From contig OX235275.1 of the NCBI GenBank assembly GCA_944472155.2, forward strand, positions 58,049,228-58,113,227: a stretch of DNA of 64,000 bases, in the 5' to 3' direction. Under the pieces are notes generated by a model that saw only the letters and a list, made by a program, of their open reading frames with translations, did no database searches and was not told where the DNA came from. Position 1 is the stretch's first letter. Each line of letters begins with the position of its first letter. Origin of the DNA: Trichobilharzia szidati. Taxonomy: Eukaryota > Platyhelminthes > Trematoda > Strigeidida > Schistosomatidae. A program made the translations under genes and the position numbers. Positions 10,961 through 22,900 of the stretch are shown piece by piece.

Positions 10961-11560
10961 TAGATAGTTACTGACTCACCATTACAATCGATGGAAGATA
11001 ACCGGTTTCCAAAGTGGAGTGCGAACTTTGTTCGAAGTCTTATGTCATCTTAAACTCAAAATGCCACGAAGTAATTCGCTCATGTTAACGCATTTTCTCC
11101 CAAGTGAAGGGAATTCTCTTTCGTTAGGCTTCTAAGTTCAAAATATCATTTTCAAAAAATGAATCTAAATTCTCTTTGAATTTACTAAATTAGTGAGAAT
11201 CTTACAAATAATGCACGTGGATTTTCACCATAGGCTGCCATTATTTGGGAATTACTGAAAATGAATAATCATCGATCTATTGATTACTGACAGCTCAAAG
11301 CGCTTCCATCCCACCGGGGCTGCGTCGTAGAAATTCAGTTTCCACAGTATCATCACGTCACCATTTAGTCAACAACAGAAGATCACAGGGAATTAATTAC
11401 CGTATCGATCCTTCTGCTGTAAAAGTCATTTCGTCATCTCATTCTTTCGGTGTTATCTCAAAATCAATCTAAGGAACTGAAGTTACAACTTAAGCGATCA
11501 ATACCAATCCACACACTCACTCACCTTAACACTATGGACATGATTTGTTTTTTCATTTTA
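10961..11560. other. Unassigned spacer
   Basis: No gene, RNA or repeat recognised. Confidence 0.5.
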
Positions 11561-12110
11561 TTGTTTAGCATTTAAACTTTTTAGTTTTATTAACATTTAT
11601 GCTTATTAAATTCCTGCTAACTATTACTACTCTCACTTTTCATTGTCCCCGGTATTATTTCACTTGTTCCACTTGTCATTCTAAACCAATTCCTTTATGC
11701 AACATTAAATTCTATGCTATTAAATTTAACACAATATTACGTAACGTTTTCATTTTATTCGATTTGTCTACTAATCTTATAATTGCACACCTTTTTCAAG
11801 TTCTATCCATCCTATGAATTATTCTATATATGACATTAATTTGCTTTGCCACTTGATATTTAACCACCATTGTAATCACAAACATTTTAGTTTTAATTGC
11901 ATTTCATATTATTATTATTATTTTATGCATTCACACCTATGTTTCAATTCCCTCACCGGATATAACTTCTTAAAAACCATATATATATATATATACGATT
12001 GTACAGCTTGATGATAAATTCGTTGTTGAAAAGAGTCTCTCTGCTGAATCATTTGTTTTGATTTTCTATATTTACTATCCCTCCACAACCTTTCGCCAAC
12101 TTTGTACATT
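11560..12110 (+). repeat. AT-rich dispersed repeat, copy 1
   Basis: The stretch from TTTTAGTTTTATTAAC through GTATTATTTCACTTGTTCC to CCTCACCGGATATAACTTC and a TA run is matched, in reverse complement, by 16555-17040. It contains no coding signal. Neither end could be tied to a known element; it may be a terminal region of a retroelement. Confidence 0.6.
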
Positions 12111-12139
12111 CAGACTGGTGGAGTCATTTTTAGAATTGC

Positions 12140-12360
12140 CATGAGACACCCATTTCCCTTCTTAATCTAGTCTAGGACCATTGAGCTGTAGGAATCAATG
12201 ACTCCACCGGAAACTCAACTAAACGTCTTCACGTTACGAGGCGATCTTTGGTGGGTCCGAAATTACCTTCTGATGAAGAGCATCCAAATAGAATAAAACA
12301 GCTGTTTAGAACATTCTGATTTTCAAAAAGGTTCTCTAACTAATATCATTCCTTAACCTA
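12140..12360 (+). mobile_element. Degenerate hammerhead SINE
   Basis: It has CTGATGA (consensus) followed by AGAGCATCCAAATAGAAT and AAAACAGCTGT, aligned with the GAAACAGCTGTCCAG of better copies, then CTGATTTTC and the GTTCTCTAACTAATATCA tail. The second core is altered (AAAA for GAAA). Confidence 0.55.
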
Positions 12361-13815
12361 CCTTCAAACCAATCAAATCGCTGCAAGTAAACAGTTGAAA
12401 GCTTCACTTTCAATACAGAATGCTTCAATAGTGAACTTATTACCGGGTTGAATCACTTCTTGCTATAAGATAATTAGTCAATTTTTACTAGAAGATTGGT
12501 AAAAGTGAGTGGAAATGTGAATTACACAAACCTGACTCTAGTAATCCCCGAAAACGTCTTTTTTGTAGATGCACTGATGAAATCTCTAAAAGTGTGTGTA
12601 AACTTCATATTTCTTCAATTGGCGCTCCCTGAAGACTCCTAGATCAGGTCACATGAAGGCAAATTTACGAAACTGTCAATAAATCTGTTTCTTAAATAAG
12701 CTGTTAACTTTTCAGTCTCTCATTATCTCTCATGATCACATGTCAATAAGATGTTACTCATCTTTAGCATAGAATTAACTGACATGTAAGACTAGATTCA
12801 GTCAAGTAGACATTGAAAATATCTCGGATGAAAGTATCCTGAACGAAGGTAGATTTGTAGCCCGAGTTTATACTGAACTGAACATTTGAAATAGAGTTTA
12901 TCAACACCATGAGTATAACTTTTGTTGAAAACAGCAAAGAAACAGTTTACTCTAAAGATCAAAAGCAGTTCATTGAAATTATTATTAAGAGGCACATATA
13001 TCAAGCAGAAATGAGCGCTAGTTAAGTAGAATGTTGTTTCAAGTACCTATCACTAAACGTAATTCGAAAAGTACTATGATTCACGCAACTTTCCTGCACA
13101 GCGGAACAACTCAAGCATGCTGAGCATATTTGATATTCCTGGTCCGCGTCAGTGCTGAAAAACCTATGGAAAGGCAGATGCTGGAAGTGAAGTTACATAA
13201 CGCAACAATAATAAAGTCCCTACTCGCTGTTATCAAGCGGCATTGGCCAGAAATAACCACGCGTAGAGTCCAGGCATCCCAGTACAATTCATGTAGAAGC
13301 ACACACTACAGCTAAATAACAGCCTTCCAAACAGACTAACAGATATCTGGTATCATCATCAGTTGTGAACCGTTCAACGCAGATCCTGATGCGGATATCG
13401 AAATAGTTTACCCCGAAAACTATACTGTACTACTTACTGGGATTTTCAAGTAGTATCAAGATTAAACAATGACGAAGTTGCATCTGTTATACCTCTGCTG
13501 TTAAAAAAAGGTAAATATCTACACAATAAACAACAGCCTAATATTCATCCGGAAGACGAATGTCTTACACACGATTTACAGTGTTACACATAAGTACTGA
13601 ATGCAAGAAAGGCTAAGTGAAAACGGAACAGTTTTGAAATTCACTACTCCAGTTGTAATTCGTCTTTCTTTTTAAATCACTAAGGCGAATACAGAAGTAT
13701 TTTTATATATATGTAAATTGACAGTTTCGTAAACCTTTACTAACACATATATATGAAATAGATACCTTCGAAATTTGCGTGAAATCATGACAGACATATC
13801 ACATATACAAATATG
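12361..13815. other. Spacer upstream of gene B
   Basis: Largely unique-looking AT-rich sequence. A short open stretch at 13130-13315 has no recognisable domain and a facing ORF on the other strand, so no gene is called. Confidence 0.5.
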
Positions 13816-13816
13816 T

Positions 13817-13882
13817 ATATATGCATCTATATGAATCACCTGACTTTATTACAATATTACAAGAATATGCGTGTATATAAAA
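13817..13882 (+). promoter_or_regulatory. Putative promoter of micro-exon gene B
   Basis: TATATGCAT (13817 on) precedes GAATCACCTGAC with the E-box CACCTG (13837-13842), 89 bp before the ATG. TATATAAAA (13874-13882) is a good TATA box 44-52 bp before the ATG. The order matches genes A and C. Confidence 0.5.
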
Positions 13883-13925
13883 CCTAGCTGTACAAAAATA
13901 TTTTAAAATTACGCAAAGCAGTACA

Positions 13926-13995
13926 ATGAAACACCTGTGGATTATCAGTGTTCTCCTACTAATTTGCCTATTATATCGACCTGTAATGTCAGAAG
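13926..13995 (+). CDS. Gene B exon 1 (signal peptide)
   Basis: 70 nt from ATG to the donor GTATGT at 13996. It has [10 protein letters not shown] as in gene A, a Leu/Ile/Cys core and a VMS-E cleavage-like end. Phase 1. Confidence 0.9.
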
Positions 13996-16900
13996 GTATG
14001 TTTAATAGTGCAAAATAATGTGTGTACTTGTTATGATGACCACATTTCATATCTTGATAATTTCACCAAAAACAATTTGAATAAAGCAAGAACAACAGTG
14101 GAGGTTTGTGCAGAATAATATGGTACCATCAGTGTCTATTTCGTTGGCTTCTCATCAGCTGCTTACGGCCTAAATAAATTATGAGGTTTGCGTACAGAAG
14201 AAAAGTTTTAACATACTTGCAAAGTTTTACATGTTGTCAGTTGACAAAAAGTTCCACAGTAAGTGAACAGTGCTCAGAAAATTGCGCTTATATACACACA
14301 GGCCATCCAAGTTTAAACAAAATAGATGTCTGCATACAATGGTAAAAGAGTTACGTAATAAAGACGAAATATGCGTTAGATACATAGTGACCAATAAATT
14401 AGGTAACAATGTGCTGAGTTCAACTCAAATCATAGAAACAAGAGACAAGCAGAATTACAGATTATAGAAGGCGGTGAGGTTAAAGACAAAGATTACGTAA
14501 TCAGATGAGAGAATATAAAGACATGCAGTTACCAGGGCAAAGAAAGATTAATAACTGCTTCTTTCTGAACACATAAATCTGGTTTCAAGCGTTTGTCTCA
14601 TTTGTCTATTGATAACTTTAAAGGATTTCTCGATTTCTACCTCATGACCCATGTCGAGAAGATGTCTAATAATAGTGCTGCTATAAGAGTTTGTTCCCTT
14701 GAGATGTAGGCTTTTTGGCACATGCTCAGAAAATCGGAGGTGTGCCCTTCTTTCTGTTTTCCCAATGTAACTGCTCCCGCAGATACACGTAAATTTGTAT
14801 ACACAGTTGGAGTTAACATGAGAAGGATATCTATCGACTTTTGACTGATTCAAAGACCATGCTGTTCGATGGACGGGAACCAACTTAGCTGCAGGATAGG
14901 CTCTGGCTAGTGATGTTCTCAGTCTTCTGTTGACCATTGCTGCAATGTTTTCACCTTTAAAATCTAGTTGAATGAAGACAGGCTTTTTTTAACTGTGATT
15001 TGTTTGGTATTTGAGCCTTCACATCTTCCATATTTGTTAATGAATCTTTGAGGGTAACCGTTGTTTTTCAGCACCTTTTTGAAAATCATAAATTCTTCCT
15101 CTAGTTTCTCTGTAGAGCATATTCTCCTTGCTTTATAGTACAGAGTCTTGACTAGTGCTCGTTTATAGCTATTTGAACAAAAACTATTAAAATGTAAGTA
15201 TTGTCCATTTCATGTAGGCTTTCGGTAAATTGACCTCTGGAGATTACCATCTTCTAGGCGTTGCATGGCGATGTCAAGGAAGTGGAACTTCCCATCATTT
15301 TCATGTTCCATGGTAAATACAATTTGTATTAAACATTTTAGTGATTCATCCCACAATCACACATATGCTGTATTCTGTTTGTGGAGATATATTCATTTTA
15401 GCTTTGATAGGTTTGACTAACAAACAAAGTGTTGATAGGGCCGCTGACCCACTGATATCGGCGGAGTGTGCAGGAATTGAAACTTGGTCGTGATAGGTGC
15501 TGATCCTACCGCCTCCAATACAATAGTCTAGTGCTCTACTAGTTGACCTATCCCATTCACTTGTTAAGTCATCAAGTCAACATTTCACTGCAATTACCAG
15601 CACATATCCACGTATCCACCGCAACTATCATATTCATCAGATACTGATTTTTGATCTATCTGGCTGGAAAATTGATCTGATTTTCGTTTTTCTTTTCTCA
15701 ACTTAGGTAACACTAACGCTGACACTGAAAAATCGCAGTATGTGAAATGTTACATTCTGAATATGGATATATTTAATTTTAATTTCTGATTTAAAACGTC
15801 TACTTAAAACAGACCTTCTCCTTAATCTTGAGCGGGTACATACGCATAAATACTGTTTATGATGCCTGGTTATATTAATAGAACACGAATAGGTCACTTA
15901 ACTAATCACATCTCATTCTACCGGAGATAATTTGATTGAGCGAAGAGTCTCCTTTCGGTGGCGAATTCATTCACTTAGCCGTACTATCGCTAATATATGT
16001 CCAATTATTTTGTATTTTGTCCGATAAGAATAAAAATAAGCTAGGGTTATTGTTGTCAAGACATTTCAAAAATGTGGTAGGCAATCAAACTGTAACTAGG
16101 GCAAGAGGTGAAGATTGGTAAGAGGACAGTGGTGATGTTCTGTTAAATAAACATTTGTTAATAGATAAAAGGAGTTGAATAAGAGGAAGGAGATTACGTA
16201 ATCAAATGGATAGTTTAATGAGTGAGTTGTGATTACGCTACACACAGAAACAAAAGAAAATATTGAATTATGTAAGAGTTTTAAGGATTACACTGCTGGT
16301 ACCATGATAGTAGAAGTGATTGGATGGTTTTCTTTTGTATACATAACTCTGGTTTCTTCAAATGAATGGCTAAGGCTTCAGTAACACAAAGGAGACGAAG
16401 GCGTATTGCTTTTGGTAGGCTGTGATTCTTTACTTTGTAGATCACTTAGCAGGAGGCATTTGCTTAGATGGAATGATCAGTGCTGATGAGGTGTTCGATC
16501 ATCACAGTACTTTTATTGGAGAAACCTAATGTATACAACTGCGGTCGTACAGCTTAGTGAATGAATTCTCTGCTCGAGAAGAGACTCTACGCCGAAATAT
16601 ATGTTTTGTTTTCATTAATTAGATTAAGAACACAATATTCAGCGAAGAGACTTCTTTAAACGAATTTATTATCAAGCTGTACAACCGTAGATATATAGAT
16701 GGTTCTTAAGAAATTATATTCGGTGAGGGAACTGAACCATAGGTATGAATACATCAAATAATAATAGTAGTAGTATGAAATGGAATTAAAATATCAAGTG
16801 TCAAGTGGTAAAACAAATAATGTCATTTATAGAATAATTCATAGAATGCATAGATGTTGGAGACGGAGATATAGGATTAGGAGGATAAGTATACAAATAC

Positions 16901-19900
16901 AATAGAAACCTTACGTAACATGCTGTAAAATTTGATAAGATAAAATTCAACATTGCAAAACAAATTATCGATTTAGAATGACAAGGGGAACAATTCAAAT
17001 AATACCAGAAACAGTTCAAATTGGTAATAATAATCGTATTCATGAGGGAAATGGTACACAGACTGAAGAAGTAAGAGAAAATGCGAAATTAATAAATGTT
17101 TATCCCTCTGAGGACAAATCAGAAATAGGGATTACATGTACTTCTTTTGCACACGAAGGTTTGGATTGAAATCATGAATGACGAAGGCCTTCACTGTCTA
17201 TGGAAGTTTAGGACTGAGAAAACGTGGCAAGTAGCATGAATTCGATAGATAATCTTAAAGTAATGTTTATGGTTGGTAAACATGACAGAAGTCGGTCAAG
17301 CGTTCTAGACTAGCTGAATCAAATGGTAATAAAATCTCTCTCTAAACTTGCGTTTTCTTATTTAATCAAGATTCTAGATTTTTCCATCGATTGATAGGAC
17401 CAAAGTGTTCGGTCTCAGGTTGACATGTCGGCTTCTTGAGCAGATGCTTCGACGATATCTGGGAGTGTAATTATAAGTTAATTGGTGTGTGGATGGTGAC
17501 TAGCAATGGAATCCAGGACGCGCATTTTGTTCTATTCGGCACTCAGTGAGGAATGCAGATATATCCTGTTAGCTTACGAGTACCAGATAAAAAGAAACGC
17601 ACATCCTGGATTTCGATGCTAGTCACCATCCATCAATTAACTTCCAAATATGTTATCTTATTTGCTTGTTTACAAAACTACAAAAGTGAACGTTTTGTTT
17701 TTTTATATTACATATACAATATTATTTACAATTATTCAGGTTACGATTGCCTCCTGGATGGGCGTAAGTCAGTTTATTATTACGTAATATTATGTAAATG
17801 GGTCATATTATTATTCAATTCCCTTGCTCTCCCAATGGAATTTGAGGACTCAAGCATTGAGCTTTGGAGTTTCATTAGCAGTGATGTTATCCTTTTCTAC
17901 AGGATAGTAGGCTTGCTAGCCTTCCATTAGCCCAACACCTCCAGCCGGGAATCAAAGTCTGGACTACATGTGACTTGAATGGTCAGCATTCCACCGCTGA
18001 CATGAATCACAGTGAGACATTGAGTAGTTTAACTGCAAATGAAATTTAATATCAAAATTGTTTTTTGCAACCTGTTTGTTTGAATTCATCTCATACACTA
18101 ATAAAAATTTCCCGTTAATATTTAGAGCATGGTGGGAATCGCTTCTGTAAGTTATAAACAAAATAAGTGTTTTACTGACTTTTATTTGAAATATTTGCAT
18201 ATATTTTTACTGTTAAATACAGGTTAAATACCTGAAAGATGAGTTTTCGATGTGTTTTTGACCAACTTCGCTGTTTTTGTACAAATTCCGAATAATACTT
18301 AGTTGAATCAGGGGAATGACCCTCGCCAAAAATGCTTTGAGGACCACGGAAGTAAAAAATGCTTTAGTAAAGCGGATTTCACAGTTTTTCTTTACCCGCT
18401 ACGAGAGATTGGGTGATGAATCCAAAATAATTATTAAATAGTTGCTTGATGTTAACGTTTCATGATTGTGTAATCAAGGATTCATCAGATCTGATCACAC
18501 GGATACTGTGTTGGTAAAAAACAGGACAAGTAGTTCAGGGAAGAGGATCTTTTCTCGTCAACTTCATTTTCCAATTTCAGCTGTACAAATTTTTCATGAA
18601 ATAGGGTATTGGCAAAAGCGATGGGTCATCGACGAGTTGGTCGTCTGAGGGTGACATGGAGGAGGTAATGTGAAGAGGAGATGAAAGCATGTAGGCAGAC
18701 TTGAAACCAGGTAAAAACTTTGGTAGAGAACCGAACACAGTGGAGACTGAGGCTGAAGCTAAATGTTCCTCCTGGAACTAAAGGAAACAGTAATAACAGT
18801 AATGTGTAGTTCCAGTTTATCATCTACTTTGCATAGCTGAAACCATATCCATTCAGTTAAAGAACTTGGAACTCTGCACACAAAAGAAGATTACTCAATC
18901 ATGGTAACAATACCGTCGTTGGTTTCTGCCAAATTGAGGATTTCTGTTCCCGAACTCTTTAGTAATGCCATATTTTTCTTGATTTCTATGTGCATCCTGA
19001 TCACAGCTCATTCATTGAACTACTCATCTTAGTATGTAACTCGAACATGCTTATTCAACTATTTTTATCTACTCAGTAATATTGACAAATGTGTTTTTGA
19101 TTATTCATCACTTTTGTGATGATGTTACTGCCCTCTTTCATGGTAAAACTGCAAATACTATGTCTTCAAATAAGCAAATATACGAATAAATCCTACCATG
19201 GTGCTAGACTTCATTTCATTTATCCAAATGGCCATTAGATTTATATTATCAAGTACTTCAAGTACTACTTCTTTGATGACGCCACTACTGAAGAAGGTGT
19301 GGAAAGAAGGCAAAGTACCTGAAGACTGGAAGAAAGGATACTTATTCAAACTACCAATGAAAGGAGACTTAAGTCAATGCAAGAACTGGCGCGGAATTAT
19401 CCTCCTGTCCATCCCAAGCAAAATACTAAGCCGCATCATCCTGGAGAGAATCAAACATGCCCTGGATGAAAAACTTCGACCGGAACAGGCTGAATTCAGG
19501 AGAAACAAGTCATGCATTGATCAGATCGCCACATTACGGATCATCATTGAACAAAGCTTGGAATGGCAATCACATCTGTAACTCAACTTCATCGACTTTG
19601 AAAAGACCTTTGACAGCGTCGATCGAGGTGTGAGATGGGAACTACTTCGCTACTATGGGATGCCATCGACAATTATACATATCATCCAACAGCTGTACGA
19701 CAATGCTGCATGCCAAGTAATCCACAACGGCAAATATACGGAACCCTTCGAAGTGAGGATAGGAATAAGACAAAGCTGCCTACTATCGCATGTGATTTTC
19801 CTGATTGCAGCAGATTGGATAATGCGACAAACAACGGGCAATGAGGAAACAGGCATAAAATGGACACACACACAAAAATTTGAGGATCTGGACTTCGCCG

Positions 19901-22900
19901 ACGACATATGTCTGATTTTCCACAAACTGTAAGATATGCAAGCGAAAAGCAACAAGTTGGCAAAAGAGGCATAGAAGATAGGACTTCAGGTGAACATAGA
20001 GAAAACAGGGGTGATGAAGATTCCTGGGCAACACCACCATCAGCAACAACAACAACAGACAACAATCAGAATAAATGGGAGGAACCCGAAAGAAACAACC
20101 TCCTTTACCTACCTTGGATGCATCGTTTCAACTACAGGCGGATGGAACTGACGAGGATATCGAAGCAAGAATCGGAAAAGCAAGACAAGCTTTCACTACT
20201 CTCAAGTCTGTGTGGAAGTCAACAACACTCAGCATCAAAAATAAGATCCGGATTTTCAACTCCAATGTGAAGTCAGTCAGTGCTACTATACGGATCAGAG
20301 ACTTGGCCAGCGCGTCATTAAGAGCATCTCAAACAAACTACAGACCTTCATTGACAGCTGTCTTCACTCAATACTGCTCAAGATCAGATGGCCAGAAAAG
20401 ATCAGCGACAGGAAGGGATCTCTGGGAGCGAACCAACCTGGAACCAATTGTGAAACAAATAGGCAGGAAGAAATGGAGATGGATTGGCCATACTCTGAGG
20501 ACACCATCAAGTGACATCACTAGACAAGCCTCTAGGAATTAAAGGATACAATAATACTACTACTACTAATAATAATCAAGTACTGGTTTTCGTAGGGAAT
20601 TTGCTTGATTGTTTGGAGGATTTCATCATGAGTTGACATAAGTTAAAGAACCATTGAAAAACCAGCTGAGAGTATTGGACAGTCGTTCTGTCCCAATTTA
20701 GGACTATTCATCAGCACGCACCCACCGCATTGGGGCTCGAACCCAGAACCTTTTGGTCAGAAGGCAAGCTCGTAGACCACTAAGTCACTGCGACCCGATT
20801 CAATGGCTAGTCCACGAATTCTAACTTCTGCCAATTCATGACACAGAGTGACCACTTCGCAGTGTCTTCTTCGATGAGTTACTGCCTCACCTCCTAATGG
20901 TCAGGGCCTCCCACTACAACCGCAGGTAACTACCTAGTTGAATGGTGCCAGTCGCTAACGAACATCAGATCAATACGTATTAGTTGATCAAAGACATCAG
21001 CCAGTCGGTCAGATTCAGCGATTGAGTTACGTCACCGGGAATAATCAAACAGTCTCAATCAAGAGAAATTCTATCAGTTTTATCTTTCGCATAATAAACA
21101 TAGAGTAAAATAAATGCACGCGTCTACAGCAAGACGGATCCCTTAAAATAAATCGAAAAAATTCAATATCTTAGAAAACTGATCAACTAATCAGGATGAA
21201 AATTAAAAGTTTCAACAAATCTCCTCATGATCAGAAGAGGTCTTTATACCCAATTATGCAATGGAAGGAGTTACATTTTGAAGGGTTGTACATTTCATTA
21301 ACAAAATCTCTGTTAATTACAATTAATCCCGCATAAAATTTCCTACGAAATTATTCAATTTATTCTGTATTGCTTTATGTTTGTCTGTTGTCAGGAGACT
21401 TCTTGGTGTTTCATGGTAGGTCACTCTGAAATATTTTCTCTGTCAATATCTGTGCGTGATAAAGTTCGATGCCTTTTCCCTAAGGGGAAGACACGGGATC
21501 GTTGTAATGTTTGACCAGTTTAGATTTAAATTAAATTGTTTTCAACATTTCTGCTAGGTATTCTAAGTAAACGCTACATTTCACATCTAAGCGACTAATA
21601 ATATTTCTAAATTTTAGTATTCTGAGTAAATTATGGTAAGTAAAGCATTGTTCTGTAATATTCCGAAATGTGTAATCGATTTCTGAAACACTCGTTACTG
21701 ATACAGCTCCAATGACTGCCCCTACTGATATGCATATGCTCAGTTGAAGAATATGTATTATAGAAATTTATGTCTAAATTCTTATAAAACAGTTATGACA
21801 TGGCTTCACGATAACCAATAAGCTATTACCTCCTACACACACACCATCTCTCTTCAGTGTCTTCCTCATAGTGACACCCAACTCGGCAATACCCGTTCGA
21901 ACTCAACTCGATGGCCTGACACGAAGTTTCATTAGACGGTTGCTATAACGTATTTCCTATCCAACTCTATTTTCGTCTGCATATATATTAAACATGAGAT
22001 TCGTGATTGAATCGGTCACACAGTTTCTTGTGCTGATTCTTTTTGACAGACAGTTCTTCAGTACACAGTGAAGTAGGCGTCTGTTGATAAAGGTCCATAT
22101 TAGCCTCTCTGGAACTCATTTAGTGGCAAGCCAAATTATTGATCCGTATAGAAGAACTGAATGACTTGAAATTGGTGTTGAAAATCAGAATTTTGTTCTT
22201 ATTGCTGAGTGCAGAAGATTTCCAAACCGATTTATGAGTGTCTTGCCTTTCCGTTTCTGGCTGGTTTTGACATTCTCATTCGTGCTGGCCGTAGTATGAG
22301 ATGATCCACCCTGTCTAGATAGGCAATGAAGTGACCTCTTTCAAATGTACTTCGCTGGTAGCAATTGATGCTGGTTTTCGTTGTTGTTGACTGATTTATT
22401 TTCTGCCTCACCTCCATCTTCTCTATGCCTTGTTTTTGCTGGCAGCGTCTTCTGGAAACGTTACGGTTTTCTCCTTAAAGTCTTCGACTTTGTACAAAAT
22501 AATACATAAATCGTCCGCGAAATTCTGACACTCTGGAATCTTTTTATCGGTCCAACGTATTCTTATCTTCTCGTTGCTTACAATTTCAGACTCAGCCTAA
22601 TCCATTACAGTTAGATATATCATCATTGATTGTAGGTAACTTAGTCCTAATTCTTTCTTCAATTGGAATGCTTGACTGTTTTCTGTTATGGATTACTTGA
22701 CATATGACATTGTCAGGTTGATTAAGATCTGGTGAACTGCATTGTGTTGTACTGAAGCAGTTTTTACAAAAATTACTTCTCAGTCAACGCTGTCAAAGGC
22801 TTTTTCAAGGTCGAAATTTGTCTTCCATTCTATTCTACGTTCGACGATGATGCATTGCACTTTGATCCGTAGATTATCTGCTTTTCCTGAATCCGGCCCA

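Noticed and set aside
14226..14480. Overlapping 60-65 codon frames on both strands in gene B intron 1
   Set aside because: Short, without family features and next to a PLE; probably degenerate element sequence.
15435..15585. tRNA gene on the minus strand
   Set aside because: It has A- and B-box-like blocks, but no acceptor stem or anticodon arm could be paired; a SINE head is more likely.
17553..17930. 125-codon open frame
   Set aside because: It begins inside a SINE copy and has no recognisable domain; the sequence is AT-rich, where such frames arise by chance.
18573..18595. TTTCAG|CTGTACAAATTTTTCATG as a possible gene B micro-exon
   Set aside because: No donor follows at a suitable distance and phase 2 meets a TGA.
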